Shown here in pieces: positions 22,937-32,247 of a stretch of DNA of 64,000 nucleotides. The DNA is from CAWKOH01 sp963851245 (lineage in GTDB: Bacteria > Actinomycetota > Acidimicrobiia > Acidimicrobiales > Palsa-688). The notes beneath the pieces were generated by a model. It had not been told where the DNA came from and ran no database searches. It worked only from the letters and a program-made list of their open reading frames with translations. The stretch covers positions 496,001-560,000 of the forward strand of contig CAWKOH010000003.1 in assembly GCA_963851245.1 (NCBI GenBank), given 5' to 3'. A program made the position numbers and the translations under genes. Within the stretch, counting starts at the first letter, position 1, and the number at the start of each line of letters is the position of its first letter.

Positions 22937-23956
22937 TCAGTTGACAGTCCAAGTGGACCCCGACGACAGCAGCTTGCGCAGATCCCCTGGGCCCTTGGCC
23001 TCGGCCGCCGCCAGGATCTGCTGGTTCACCAGGCTCCCGTAGTCAGGTCGGTCTATGTCCCGGAAGACCCCGATCGGGGTTGGTGAAGTGGGTCCACTGG
23101 CCAGGCGCGAAAGGGCGAAGGCCAGGCTGGGGTCGTCCCGGTGCTCGTCGTGAACGAGGAGCTGGTCTTCGCCGACGTCGGCCACCTCGACCACCCGCGC
23201 CGAGCCGTCCACCAGGACCACGCCCTGCTCCCCCTCGGGCCCAAAGCGAACCGGCTGGCCGTGCTCTAGGGGGATGAGCATCTTGGGCCGGGCGTCCTTC
23301 GAGGTAATCAGCTCAAAGGCACCGTCGTTGAACACGTTGCAGTTTTGGTACACCTCGACGAACGAGGCACCACCGTGCTCATACGCCCGCCGGAAGGTCT
23401 CCATCATGTGCTTACGGTCCATGTCATGGGTTCGGGCCACGAAGGACGCTTCGGCCCCGAGGGCCAAGGACACCGGATTGTACGGATGGTCCAATGACCC
23501 GAACGGGGTGGACTTGGTGACCTTGCCGGTCTCCGACGTCGGAGAATACTGACCCTTGGTCAGACCGTAGATCTGGTTGTTGAAGAGGATGATGGTGATG
23601 TTGACGTTGCGACGGAGAGCGTGCAGAAGGTGGTTGCCACCGATCGACAGGGCATCCCCATCGCCGGTGATCACCCAGACGTGCAGATCCGGGCGGCTCA
23701 CCGCGATCCCCGTGGCCACCGCCGGCGCTCGCCCATGGATCGAATGGATCCCATAGGTGTTCATGTAGTAGGGGAACCGGGAGCTGCAACCGATGCCGGA
23801 CACGAAGACGGTGTCCTCGCGGCGGGCCCCCAGGTCGGGCATGAGCATCTGGACCGCCATCAAGATCGAATAGTCGCCGCAACCCGGGCACCACCTGATC
23901 TCCTGGTCGCTGGTCCAGTCCTTCTTGGTCGTGACCGGAACCTCGATGTCGGTCAT
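22937..23956 (-). CDS. korB: 2-oxoacid:ferredoxin oxidoreductase, beta subunit
   Basis: The 339-residue protein has the TPP-binding motif 'GDGDALSIGGNHLLHALRR' ending in 'NVNITIILFNNQIYGLTKGQ'. Cysteines in 'RWCPGCGDYSIL' and 'SGIGCSSRFPYYMNTYG' are those that hold a [4Fe-4S] cluster in KorB-type enzymes. Together with KorA it oxidatively decarboxylates a 2-oxoacid, most likely 2-oxoglutarate, passing electrons to ferredoxin. The ATG at 23956 overlaps the korA stop (ATGA). An apparent one-frame fusion with the korA N-terminal part is caused by a frameshift in korA, not by a true fusion. Confidence 0.93.
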   Translation of the reverse strand: MTDIEVPVTTKKDWTSDQEIRWCPGCGDYSILMAVQMLMPDLGARREDTVFVSGIGCSSRFPYYMNTYGIHSIHGRAPAVATGIAVSRPDLHVWVITGDGDALSIGGNHLLHALRRNVNITIILFNNQIYGLTKGQYSPTSETGKVTKSTPFGSLDHPYNPVSLALGAEASFVARTHDMDRKHMMETFRRAYEHGGASFVEVYQNCNVFNDGAFELITSKDARPKMLIPLEHGQPVRFGPEGEQGVVLVDGSARVVEVADVGEDQLLVHDEHRDDPSLAFALSRLASGPTSPTPIGVFRDIDRPDYGSLVNQQILAAAEAKGPGDLRKLLSSGSTWTVN

Positions 23957-25870
23957 TGGGCCGTGCTCGCTTTCGTCTCGTGGCCAGGAGCCGGGTGCAG
24001 GAACAGCTCCAGGATGGCGTCCTCTATCTCTTCGGCCCGGAAGGGCTTCCCCCTCATCTTGCTCAGGCCTTTGGCGTCGACAAGGAAGTCGCCGCGGATC
24101 AGCCGGACCAGTTGGCCCAGGTTCATCTCCGGCACCAACACCTGCCGGTAGGAACGGACCACGTCGCCCAGGTTCCGGGGGAAGGGGTTCAGGTGGCGCA
24201 GATGGGCGTGGGCCACCTGGCGGCCCTGGGCCCGGACCCGGCGCACACCCGCCTGGATGGCTCCGTACGTCGAGCCCCAGCCCAAGACCAGGATGTCGGC
24301 GCCCCCGCCGGGGTCGTCCACCTCCACGTCGGGGATGTCGGCGGCGATCCCGGCCACCTTGGCGGCGCGCAGGCTGGCTCATGCGCTCATGGTTGACCGG
24401 GTCGTAGGAGACGTCTCCCGACCCGTCCGCTTTCTCCAGGCCGCCGATGCGGTGGGTCAGGCCGGGTGTGCCGGGGATGGCCCAGGGCCGGGCGAAGGTC
24501 TCCGGATCCCGGAGATAGGGCCAGAACTCCTCGGTGCCGTCGGCGTTCACGTGGTTGGTCTCGGTGGCGAAGGGAACACTGATGTCGGGCAGATCGTCGA
24601 CCTCGGGCACCGGCCAGGGCTCGGCCCCATTGGCCAGGTAACCGTCGGAAAGGATGTAGACCGGCGTCCGGTACTTCAGGGCGATGCGGGCGGCCTCGAT
24701 GGCGATGTAGAAGCAGTCACCCGGTGTCGAGGGAGCGACGATGGGTACCGGCGCCTCACCGTGGCGGCCGAAGAGCGCCTGCAACAGGTCGGCCTGCTCG
24801 GTCTTGGTCGGCAGACCGGTGGAAGGGCCGCCCCGCTGGATATCGATCACCAGCAACGGCAATTCAAGGCTCACGGCCAGTCCCACCGTCTCGGTCTTGA
24901 GGTCGATCCCGGGACCGCTGGTGGTGGTTATCCCGAGCGAGCCGGCGTAGGCGGCCCCGAGCGCGGCCCCGATGCCGGCGATCTCGTCCTCGGCCTGGAC
25001 CGTTCGTACCCCGAAGTTCTTGTGCTTGGACAGCTCGTGCAGGATGTCCGACGCCGGCGTGATCGGATAGCTACCGAGAAAAAGGGGCAGTTTGGCGAGT
25101 TGACCGGCTGCTATCAGCCCCCAGGCCAATGCCGTGTTGCCCGAGATGTTGGTATAGACACCGGGCTTCAGAACGGCCGGCTTGACCTCGTAGGTGGCAG
25201 GAAACAGCTCGGCCGTCTCCCCGAAGTTCCAGCCCGCCTTGAAAGCGAGAGTATTGGCTTCGGCCACCATCGGCGTCTTCCGGAACCGATCTTCTATCCA
25301 CACGAGGGTGGGATCCTGCGGCCGGCCATAGAGCCAGCTGATCAGGCCCAGAGCGAAGAAGTTCTTGGAGCGCTCGGCGTCCCGGGGCTTGGTTCCCGAC
25401 GGCTTGACGGCCTCCATGGTCAAGGAGGTCATGGGCACCTCGTAGACCGTGTAGGAGCTGAGGCTTCCGTCGGTGATGGGATTGTCCGAGTAGCCGGCCT
25501 TCTGCAGGTTGCGCTCCTCGAAGGCATCGCTGTTGACAATGATGGTGCCCGCCGGCGTCACGTCTGTCAGGTTGGCCCGCAGGGCGGCGGGGTTCATCGC
25601 CACCAGCACGCTGGGGTAGTCCCCAGGGGTCAAGATGTCGTGGTCGGAGATGTGGACCTGGAAGGCGGACACTCCCGCCAGAGTCCCCGCCGGCGCCCGG
25701 ATTTCCGCCGGGAAGTCCGGCAGGGTGGACAGGTCATTGCCAAAGAGGGCTGAGGAAGTCGTGAAACGATCCCCGGTGAGCTGCATGCCGTCGCCGGAAT
25801 CCCCGGCAAAGCGGATGACGGCCCGGTCCAGATCGACTACTGGACGCTCATGGGCAGCGGTATCGGCCAT
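23953..25870 (-). CDS. korA: 2-oxoacid:ferredoxin oxidoreductase, fused gamma-alpha subunit (one apparent frameshift)
   Basis: The N-terminal ~190 residues form the gamma domain ('IRFAGDSGDGMQLTGDRF', 'DILTPGDYPSVLVAMNPAAL'). The alpha domain follows ('GSYPITPASDILHELSKH', 'TTTSGPGIDLKTETVGLAV', 'QRGGPSTGLPTKTEQ'). The last ~135 residues ('VAGIAADIPDVEVDDPGG..', 'LRHLNPFPRNLGDVV') lie in another frame. They join if one base is removed near 24372-24376, giving about 638 residues, normal for KorA. It pairs with korB, with which it overlaps. The enzyme suits an oxygen-tolerant or reductive TCA branch. Confidence 0.92.
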
Positions 25871-25972
25871 AAATTTCCTTCTCGAGGGTTAGGACCAAGA
25901 TTCTACGGTGAGACGCCGCCCGGCTGAGGTTACCACCGGGTAACTTCTCTCCCGTCGCCTGACCTGTCAGGG

Positions 25973-27022
25973 CTAGGCGACGGTGATCGAGTGATCGAGG
26001 TAGACGTCCTGGATGCTATGGAGGAGATCGACGCCGTCAGTGGTGGGGCGCTGGAAAGCCTTCCGGCCCGAGATGAGGCCGGCTCCCCCGGCCCGCTTGT
26101 TGATAACCGCGGTTCGCACCGCCTGGGCCAGATCGGTGTCGCCCTTCGACTCGCCCCCGCTGTTGATCAGCGGGATTCGGCCCATGTAGCAGTTCACTAG
26201 CTGCCAACGGGTGAGATCGATGGGATTGTCGGTGGTGAGCTGCTCGTATACCAGCGGGTCGGTTCGCCCGAAGCCGACGGCCATGTAGCCACCGTTATTT
26301 TCGGCCTGCTTCTGCTTGATGATGTCGGCCTCGATTGTGACTCCCAGGTGGTTGGCCTGACCGGTGAGGTCCGCGGCAAGGGAGTAGTCGACCCCGTCCT
26401 TCTTGAAGGCGTTGTTGCGCAGGTAGCACCAGAGGACCGTGAACATGCCAAGGGCGTGGGCCTCCTGGAAGGCCTCTGATACCTCCTGGATCTGGCGGGT
26501 GGACTGGTCAGATCCGAAGTAGATGGTGGCGCCTACGCCCACCGCTCCCAGCTCGTAGGCCTCCTGGGCCGAACCGAACATGATCTGGTCGTACTGGTTG
26601 GGATAGGTGAGCAGCTCGTTGTGATTCAGCTTGGCGATGAAGGGGATCTTGTGGGCGTAGCGGCGGCCGACCATACCCAGGACGCCCAGAGTTGTGGCCA
26701 CGCCGTTGCAGCCGCCTTCAATGGCCAGCTCGACGATGTTCTTCGGATCGAAGTAGGCGGGATTGCGGGCGAAAGATGCCGCGCCGGAGTGCTCGATGCC
26801 CTGATCTATGGGCAGCAAGGACAGGTAACCCGTATGAGCCAGGCGGCCGTGCCCGTAGAGGGATCCGAGGTTGCGCAGGACCGGAATAGAGCGGTCCGAC
26901 CAGCTCATCACCCGGTCGATGGCGTCGGGGCCGGGCAGAACCAGCTCGTCTCGTGGCACTCCCTTGCACTGATAGTTGAGCAACTCGTCGGCGTCGTCGC
27001 CAAGCAGTTCTTGCCAGTCCAT
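25973..27022 (-). CDS. Class I fructose-bisphosphate aldolase (FbaB/DhnA family)
   Basis: This 349-residue protein from ATG 27022 has '[18 protein letters not shown]', '[13 protein letters not shown]', '[20 protein letters not shown]' with the Schiff-base-region Lys, 'GATIYFGSD' and '[19 protein letters not shown]'. It matches the DhnA-type class I aldolases, which cleave fructose-1,6-bisphosphate in glycolysis and gluconeogenesis without a metal. The much longer open frame upstream (to 28174) is antisense to the HAD gene and is not coding. The gene stands alone between korA and a plus-strand HAD hydrolase. Confidence 0.92.
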   Translation of the reverse strand: MDWQELLGDDADELLNYQCKGVPRDELVLPGPDAIDRVMSWSDRSIPVLRNLGSLYGHGRLAHTGYLSLLPIDQGIEHSGAASFARNPAYFDPKNIVELAIEGGCNGVATTLGVLGMVGRRYAHKIPFIAKLNHNELLTYPNQYDQIMFGSAQEAYELGAVGVGATIYFGSDQSTRQIQEVSEAFQEAHALGMFTVLWCYLRNNAFKKDGVDYSLAADLTGQANHLGVTIEADIIKQKQAENNGGYMAVGFGRTDPLVYEQLTTDNPIDLTRWQLVNCYMGRIPLINSGGESKGDTDLAQAVRTAVINKRAGGAGLISGRKAFQRPTTDGVDLLHSIQDVYLDHSITVA

Positions 27023-27199
27023 TGCAGCGGTGCTCCCACTCGTACCGGCCTGAGGCCGCAGTCGTATTACAGCCGAGCCTACGCGCCACCCCAAGTAGGG
27101 TGACGACCGTGCACGAGACGTGGGAGGTATTGGTCTCGGTCGAGTGGGTGGCCTCTCTGCGGAGTTCCAGGCCCGGACCCTGGACTTCCCCGACAGAAC

Positions 27200-28060
27200 G
27201 TGGAGTCGATCACGAGCGTGCTTGAGATGCGCAGTGCCGGAGCCGACCGGCCGATTGACCTCACTCAGGTGCGCATAGTCGCTACTGATATGGACGGCAC
27301 GCTCCTTCATCCGAGCGGTGAGGTGAGCGAGAGGACTGTCGCGGCGGTGGCCGCGGCCAGGGAGGCCGGAGTACACGTCATTCCCGTCACCGGCCGTCCG
27401 CCTCAAGCCTTGTGGGACCTCGCCGCCGCAGCCGGGCTCGGTCCACTCGGGGTGTGCGCCAACGGAGCCGCCATCGTCGACCTGGAACAACGGTCGGTCG
27501 TCGAGGTCGAGCACGTGCCCGGCTCCGTGGCCGCCGGCTTGGTGGAGGTGGTCCGGGCGGCAGTGCCCGGAATCAAGATGGCGGCTGATGACCTGGACTG
27601 CTTCTCCTACGAAGCCGGCTTCTTCGAGATGGCGGTCGACTGGCAGGAGAAACTGCTCGAGGTGGACGACATCGCCGATGTGGTCGCAGCCGGGTGCATA
27701 AAGCTGATCGCCAGATCGTCGGGGACGTCGGCTAGCGCACTCATTGACCTCGTCGGGGCCGCCATAGGTGAGCTCGGGCACGTGACCAGTTCGGGGCTGG
27801 ACTGGGTCGACATCGGTCTGCCCGGTGTTTCGAAAGCGGCTTCGGTCCTCCGAGTGTGTGACCGCCTCGGCCTGTCGGCCACTGAGGTCCTGGCGATCGG
27901 CGACAATCACAATGACATCTCCCTCCTGAGCTGGGCCGCCTACGCCATGGCTCCGGCCAACGCCATCCCCGAGGTCGTCGCGGTCGCCCACCGGGTGCTC
28001 CCGGCAAATGCCGACGATGGAGTGGCAGCTCTGCTCGAGGAGCTGGTCGCGGGCCGGTAG
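27200..28060 (+). CDS. HAD-superfamily hydrolase, Cof/YidA type
   Basis: The 286-residue protein carries HAD motif I '[17 protein letters not shown]', motif II '[12 protein letters not shown]', the C2B-cap region, and motif IV '[19 protein letters not shown]' followed by 'ANAIPEV'. These mark sugar-phosphate or flavin-phosphate phosphatases of the Cof family. Specific substrate unknown. The start may be GTG 27200 or the ATG at 27227; similarity begins at '[15 protein letters not shown]'. The 100 bases upstream contain a short open frame from 27102 that I could not support as a gene. Confidence 0.85.
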   Translation: MESITSVLEMRSAGADRPIDLTQVRIVATDMDGTLLHPSGEVSERTVAAVAAAREAGVHVIPVTGRPPQALWDLAAAAGLGPLGVCANGAAIVDLEQRSVVEVEHVPGSVAAGLVEVVRAAVPGIKMAADDLDCFSYEAGFFEMAVDWQEKLLEVDDIADVVAAGCIKLIARSSGTSASALIDLVGAAIGELGHVTSSGLDWVDIGLPGVSKAASVLRVCDRLGLSATEVLAIGDNHNDISLLSWAAYAMAPANAIPEVVAVAHRVLPANADDGVAALLEELVAGR

Positions 28061-28082
28061 TGACCTACCTGCATCTGAAGCA

Positions 28083-28433
28083 TCACCGATTGGCCGGGTC
28101 GAGCACGGCCGCGGCTTCGGCCAGGATGGCTGCCACCTTGCCCACTGCCGACGCCCGGGCCACCCTGGTGGCAACCACCTCGGTTCGACTCTGAGTCACC
28201 CCGCCCGCTCGGAAGAAGCGCCGGCGGACCCGGCCGAACACAACTACGCCTGTGCCACTGTCCAACGCCGTGGCCCAGGCGGGGGGATCGAACCAGGCCA
28301 CCGGCACTGGCTCGGCGGGTCCCTCGTCCCGCCTCACGGTCACTTCCATCGACAACAGCCGGCTGCCCGACGGAAGCTGCACGTCCTGGGCCGGGCGGGC
28401 CAGGACACCATCGAGCACTACCAAATTGATCAT
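28083..28433 (-). CDS. Single-stranded DNA-binding protein, short paralogue
   Basis: The protein of about 116 residues starts at ATG 28433 with '[16 protein letters not shown]'. It shows an OB-fold pattern with '[12 protein letters not shown]', '[11 protein letters not shown]', '[16 protein letters not shown]' and '[10 protein letters not shown]'. It lacks the acidic C-terminal tail (DDDIPF-like) that recruits partners in the main SSB. That suggests a second, divergent SSB rather than the replication SSB. An ATG eight codons upstream (28457) is possible. It is convergent with the HAD gene. Confidence 0.75.
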   Translation of the reverse strand: MINLVVLDGVLARPAQDVQLPSGSRLLSMEVTVRRDEGPAEPVPVAWFDPPAWATALDSGTGVVVFGRVRRRFFRAGGVTQSRTEVVATRVARASAVGKVAAILAEAAAVLDPANR

Positions 28434-28654
28434 CGTCGTCTCCGTCTTGCGCGTCATCGGTATGGTCGGCGTGACGGCACCGGCGAACGGTCGCTGTGGT
28501 CGAACAGGCGGCGATGTCAGGCTAGGTCAGGGGTGTGACGGCGTCGGGATCAGGCGTGGTGGGGGCCGGGTGGCGGAGCGGCGCCTCCTCCCCAGTTGCG
28601 GATTCAACAGTGGCTGGATAGCCCGGTGTGGTTATGTGCAGGAGCCAACCCGGC

Positions 28655-30280
28655 TCACCGGAGAGCTCTGAGGCGCGCTTTGACGTCGAAGGCTTCCGGA
28701 TCGGCTGCGCCGATCCGCGAAAACAGATCGCGGGCTCGTGGCATGTCGCCCGCGCGCTCGTAGAGATCGGCCAGGGAATACCACTGCCGGAGCTGCCGCT
28801 CTTGCGGCCGCCGCACCGGCCGGGTCGACTTCTCGAGAAGGCCGATGGCTCCTCGAAGGTCGCCCTGATCGGCGCGGCACCCGGCGGCCACGATCCGGCC
28901 CTCGGCTACCAGGTCCGCACTGGGGGACGCGGCGCGCAGCTCTTCCCAGATCTCCTCTGCATCCTCGTAACGGCGCAAGGCCCGGTAGCAATCGGCCAGC
29001 ACCGGGTGCTGGTCGAACGAGCCGGACAGCTGGCGGAAAACCTCCAGTTGTTTGGCTGCCGCGGCCCACTGACCCGTTCGGTAAAGAACAAGGCCGTAGA
29101 GCTCGCGCACAGTCGCCGAGCCGGGGACCTCCTGGGCCAGCCCCTTCAGGATGCGCCGGGCTTCCTGGTAACGCTCCTTCTCATAGGCATACGTGGCGTC
29201 GGCCATCCGGTGGGCCAGCTTGGCCCCGCGGTTGGCGCCAGCGGCGGACTCGAGCTCATCCACGACAGGTCTCGGCACCTTGCGCCGGTGCCCGCCCGGC
29301 GATGCCACGCCTTCCTTGCCGGTCGCCAGATCCCGGGGGCCGGCGACAGGGCGCCCAGATGCTGAGGCGGTTGCGGCCCGGCCGCGCCCCGCAGGCTCCT
29401 CGGCAGCGGACTCTTCGATCCATACCTCGTCGGGGGTCCAGCCACGGTTCTCGGGGATCTGCTCGGCGCCGGCGCGGACCACGGCCTCCCGCCAAAGTTC
29501 GGAAGCCGAGGGACCGCCAGCGTTGGTATCGCCCAGCGAGCGCGCTCCTTTGCGGGCCAGGCTGCCCCACTTGGGGTTGAGGCGGGGACCCGGTCTCCAC
29601 GAAGCCTCGTGGTCGCCGCGGCCGGCGGGCTGGCGGTCTCGTGGCGGCGCGTCCCGGCGGGGGGCGTCTCTGCGGGTATCGCGAGAGGTGTCGCGACCAG
29701 TCCGGATGCGGACCGGGCGGCCATCCTGGTCGTAACGGATCACGTTGGAAGCCTGATCCGGGCGCGGCCGGCGGTCTCCGGCGTTGGCAGCGCGATTGGG
29801 CTGATCGGTGCGGCGAGGAGGCCCGCCGCGGCCGCGGGGTGCCTCCTCGGATCGGTTGTAGCGCGCGCTGTTGGGGCCGCGGTCGGTTGAGTCGGTGCGC
29901 CGGCGGGGGCTGGGGGGGCGTCCGGTGGCGCGGGGGGCATCGTCGGATCGGTTGTAGCGTTGTTTGCTGCTCTGGCCTGTCGAGGTCCGGCGGCCGTCCG
30001 TGGTCCTGGGTGCGCCCGAGCGCCCGGCCGGCGTGCGCCGCTCGTCAGGCTGGGCGCGAGCGCTCGGTGAAGACGTCCGGCGCTGCCCGGAACGCCCATC
30101 GGGGCGGCCCGCTGACGCCCGCCTCGAGTCGGTTGCTCGATCACGCCGGTCCGAAGTCCGGCTGGTTCGGTCGTCGCGTGAAGTCCGCCGACCGGATCCG
30201 GTCCTGTCCGCGGACTGCGTCGGACGGTGAGCTGACGTTTCCGCCCCGCGAGCGCGCCGAGATCGACCGGCCGGGGGCAC
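28655..30280 (-). CDS. TPR-repeat protein with long Arg-rich disordered N-terminus
   Basis: The C-terminal ~180 residues hold TPR-like helices ('ADATYAYEKERYQEARRIL', 'LYGLVLYRTGQWAAAAKQLE', 'HPVLADCYRALRRYEDAEEI', 'WYSLADLYERAGDMPRARDLF'). The first ~300 residues are low complexity, rich in Arg, Ser, Asp and Thr, with repeated 'RGG/RSG'-like and 'RYNRSEEAPRG' elements. Such tails often bind RNA. The gene lies immediately downstream of the 5S rRNA and its terminator. I chose GTG 30280 because earlier starts fall inside the terminator. It is a real gene by codon use; function unknown. Confidence 0.7.
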   Translation of the reverse strand: MPPAGRSRRARGAETSAHRPTQSADRTGSGRRTSRDDRTSRTSDRRDRATDSRRASAGRPDGRSGQRRTSSPSARAQPDERRTPAGRSGAPRTTDGRRTSTGQSSKQRYNRSDDAPRATGRPPSPRRRTDSTDRGPNSARYNRSEEAPRGRGGPPRRTDQPNRAANAGDRRPRPDQASNVIRYDQDGRPVRIRTGRDTSRDTRRDAPRRDAPPRDRQPAGRGDHEASWRPGPRLNPKWGSLARKGARSLGDTNAGGPSASELWREAVVRAGAEQIPENRGWTPDEVWIEESAAEEPAGRGRAATASASGRPVAGPRDLATGKEGVASPGGHRRKVPRPVVDELESAAGANRGAKLAHRMADATYAYEKERYQEARRILKGLAQEVPGSATVRELYGLVLYRTGQWAAAAKQLEVFRQLSGSFDQHPVLADCYRALRRYEDAEEIWEELRAASPSADLVAEGRIVAAGCRADQGDLRGAIGLLEKSTRPVRRPQERQLRQWYSLADLYERAGDMPRARDLFSRIGAADPEAFDVKARLRALR

Positions 30281-30311
30281 AAGGATCAAGGGTACTGCTG
30301 TGCGGACGCGG

Positions 30312-30345
30312 AAAGGCCCCGCTCCCAAGCGGGGGCAGGGCCTTT
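30312..30345 (-). terminator. Terminator of the rRNA operon
   Basis: An extended hairpin with arms AAGGCCC and GGGCCTT and a further inner CCCCGCT/AGCGGGG stem lies about 11 bases past the 5S 3' end. Confidence 0.75.
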
Positions 30346-30355
30346 CTTACGATTA

Positions 30356-30473
<118 letters not shown>

Positions 30474-30516
30474 AACATCGCTCCAGACAGGCCAATCCGA
30501 GACCGGTGGCCTGCCT

Positions 30517-30545
30517 TCTTTGAGCGTTCCATAGCGAGCACGAGC
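30517..30545 (-). other. 23S processing stem, 3' arm
   Basis: This 29-base stretch is the reverse complement of 35099-35127 with only two mismatches. Together they bracket the 23S gene and would form the long stem cut by RNase III. This fixes the 23S precursor boundaries and shows that both introns lie inside one transcript. Confidence 0.85.
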
Positions 30546-30858
30546 GAGATTGTCCCCAAGCCCTCGGCCGATTAGTACCGGTCGGCTGAACACATTGCTG
30601 TGCTTACACCTCCGGCCTATCAACGTGGTCGTCTACCACGGGCCTTACCTGGCTAACCCAGTGGGAAATCTCATCTTGGAACGAGCTTCGCACTTAGATG
30701 CTTTCAGCGCTTATCCCTTCCGCAGGTCGCCAACCAGCCGTGCCCTTGGCAGGACAACTGGCACACGAGAGCTGCGTCCGTCCCGGTCCTCTCGTACTAG
30801 GGACAGCCTTCCTCAGATTTCCTACGGCTACACCGGATAGGGACCGAACTGTCTCACG

Positions 30859-31577
30859 CATGTAATCCCGCATTACTGCGGGCATAGACTATACCTTCAC
30901 CCTGTTTCCAGGGGCCGGCGTGTTATGGCTTTTGCTCGAATTTCCGAGCATCCACCATCTCTTCATTGAGCAGATGAAGAAGTCGTTACAGGGGCACAGC
31001 TACCCTTGCTACGAAGATGTCGCTCGACATCTCCGACGGTAATCCGCTTCCTCTTGGAATAGTTTAGGGTCGCAAAAGCGTCGACCTCCTTCGCCACCAC
31101 TATGAACTCGGCGGGGGTTAAATCCCGCCGGATCAGTGGCAGCAGTCGCAGCGCCACCTCCACGTGTCTTCGTTTGAAGATTACGGAAGGCGCCACTGCT
31201 TCCAGGATGTCCTTGATGAGTGGCCGGCTCGTGATCACGAGATCACTCATTCCGGTGCCACGATCGCGCACATAACCACCGCCCAATCGAGACTGGAGAA
31301 CCTCCAGCCCCCACCGGGCAGCTGTCGCTTGGGAGAACGAGATAGAGGAGCGGATATAGAAACCGAACCTGTATCCGTTCTGACGAACGAGTTGGAAGTG
31401 AATACTCCCGTCACCGTCCAAAAACCCTGCGACGTACGATGCGCTGCACGCTTCCACTTGTTGCTGGCCTTCCCTCGGTATTGCCCTCAAGTTACAGTTC
31501 GGGTGTGACATTGAGGGTTTCACCGATATGAGCCGGTGAGCACCCAGGGATTACTCCCTGGGGACGCAGTGATTTCT
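30859..31577 (-). mobile_element. Group I intron at 23S position L2593 (the I-CreI site)
   Basis: The exon text TTTAGAACGT stops at 31578 and resumes as CGTGAGACAG at 30858, exactly after U2593 in E. coli numbering. Exon ACGU pairs with an internal GCGU (P1, with U.G at the splice site). UCAC beside it can pair with GUGA of the 3' exon (P10). A perfect P2 hairpin (CCCAGGGA-gtaa-TCCCTGGG) follows. The core has an R-like 'GUAACGACUUC', a GCUCG/CGAGC P8 hairpin and an S-like 'GAAGGUAUAGUC'; a CCCGCA/UGCGGG P9 hairpin precedes the terminal G. Length 719 bases. It encodes a LAGLIDADG endonuclease. Confidence 0.93.
30963..31523 (-). CDS. LAGLIDADG homing endonuclease, I-CreI-like, in the L2593 intron
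   Basis: The protein of up to 186 residues has a single LAGLIDADG motif 'YVAGFLDGDGSI' near residue 30, so it should act as a homodimer. From memory of I-CreI, the match is extensive: 'GGGYVRDRGTGMSDLVI' parallels 'GVGYVRDRGSVSDYIL', and 'VDAFATLNYSKRKRIT' parallels 'VDQIAALNDSKTRKTT'. The acidic residue before GS is kept, and positions aligning with I-CreI Gln47 and Lys98 appear conserved, while Arg51 aligns with Ala. The intron sits at the I-CreI target, so the protein should cut intronless 23S genes there. The start may be GTG 31523 or ATG 31511. Its 3' end overlaps the R-like core element. Confidence 0.92.
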   Translation of the reverse strand: MKPSMSHPNCNLRAIPREGQQQVEACSASYVAGFLDGDGSIHFQLVRQNGYRFGFYIRSSISFSQATAARWGLEVLQSRLGGGYVRDRGTGMSDLVITSRPLIKDILEAVAPSVIFKRRHVEVALRLLPLIRRDLTPAEFIVVAKEVDAFATLNYSKRKRITVGDVERHLRSKGSCAPVTTSSSAQ

Positions 31578-31600
31578 ACGTTCTAAACCCAGCTCGCGTA

Positions 31601-31637
<37 letters not shown>

Positions 31638-31638
31638 A

Positions 31639-31683
<45 letters not shown>

Positions 31684-31887
31684 TCCCGTCGATATGGACT
31701 CTTGGGGAAGATGAGCCTGTTATCCCCGGGGTACCTTTTATCCGTTGAGCGACGGCGCTTCCACACGCAACCGCCGGATCACTATGCCCTGCTTTCGCAC
31801 CTGCTCGACCTGTAGGTCTCGCAGTCAAGCTCCCTTGTGCCATTGCACTCGACGGCTGATTGCCAACCAGCCTGAGGGAACCTTTGG

Positions 31888-31934
<47 letters not shown>

Positions 31935-32192
31935 ACCTGACGCTGTCCCCCATCCAGATAATGGACGTGGGTTAGATTCCCGTCACATGCAGGGTGGTAT
32001 TTCAACGATGACTCCACCCCAGCTGGCGCTGAGGCTTCCAAGTCTCCCACCTATCCTACACAACATGTAACAAAAACCAACATCAAGCTATAGTAAAGGT
32101 CCACGGGGTCTTTCCGTCCTGGTGCAGCTAACGAGCATCTTTACTCGTACTTCAATTTCGCCGAGTCTGTGGTTGAGACAGTAGGAAAGTCG

Positions 32193-32247
<55 letters not shown>

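Noticed and set aside
22937..25870. A 977-residue frame suggesting a KorA-KorB fusion
   Set aside because: The middle section is out-of-frame Arg/Pro/Gly-rich sequence, while the real KorA C-terminus lies in another frame and ends at the korB ATG.
27102..27225. Possible 40-codon gene starting '[16 protein letters not shown]' ahead of the HAD gene
   Set aside because: The start resembles a sulfurtransferase N-terminus for about 16 residues, but the rest does not. Too short and unsupported to annotate.
27023..28174. Long N-terminal extension of the aldolase frame
   Set aside because: It is antisense to the HAD hydrolase and has no conserved motif; the aldolase family begins at ATG 27022.
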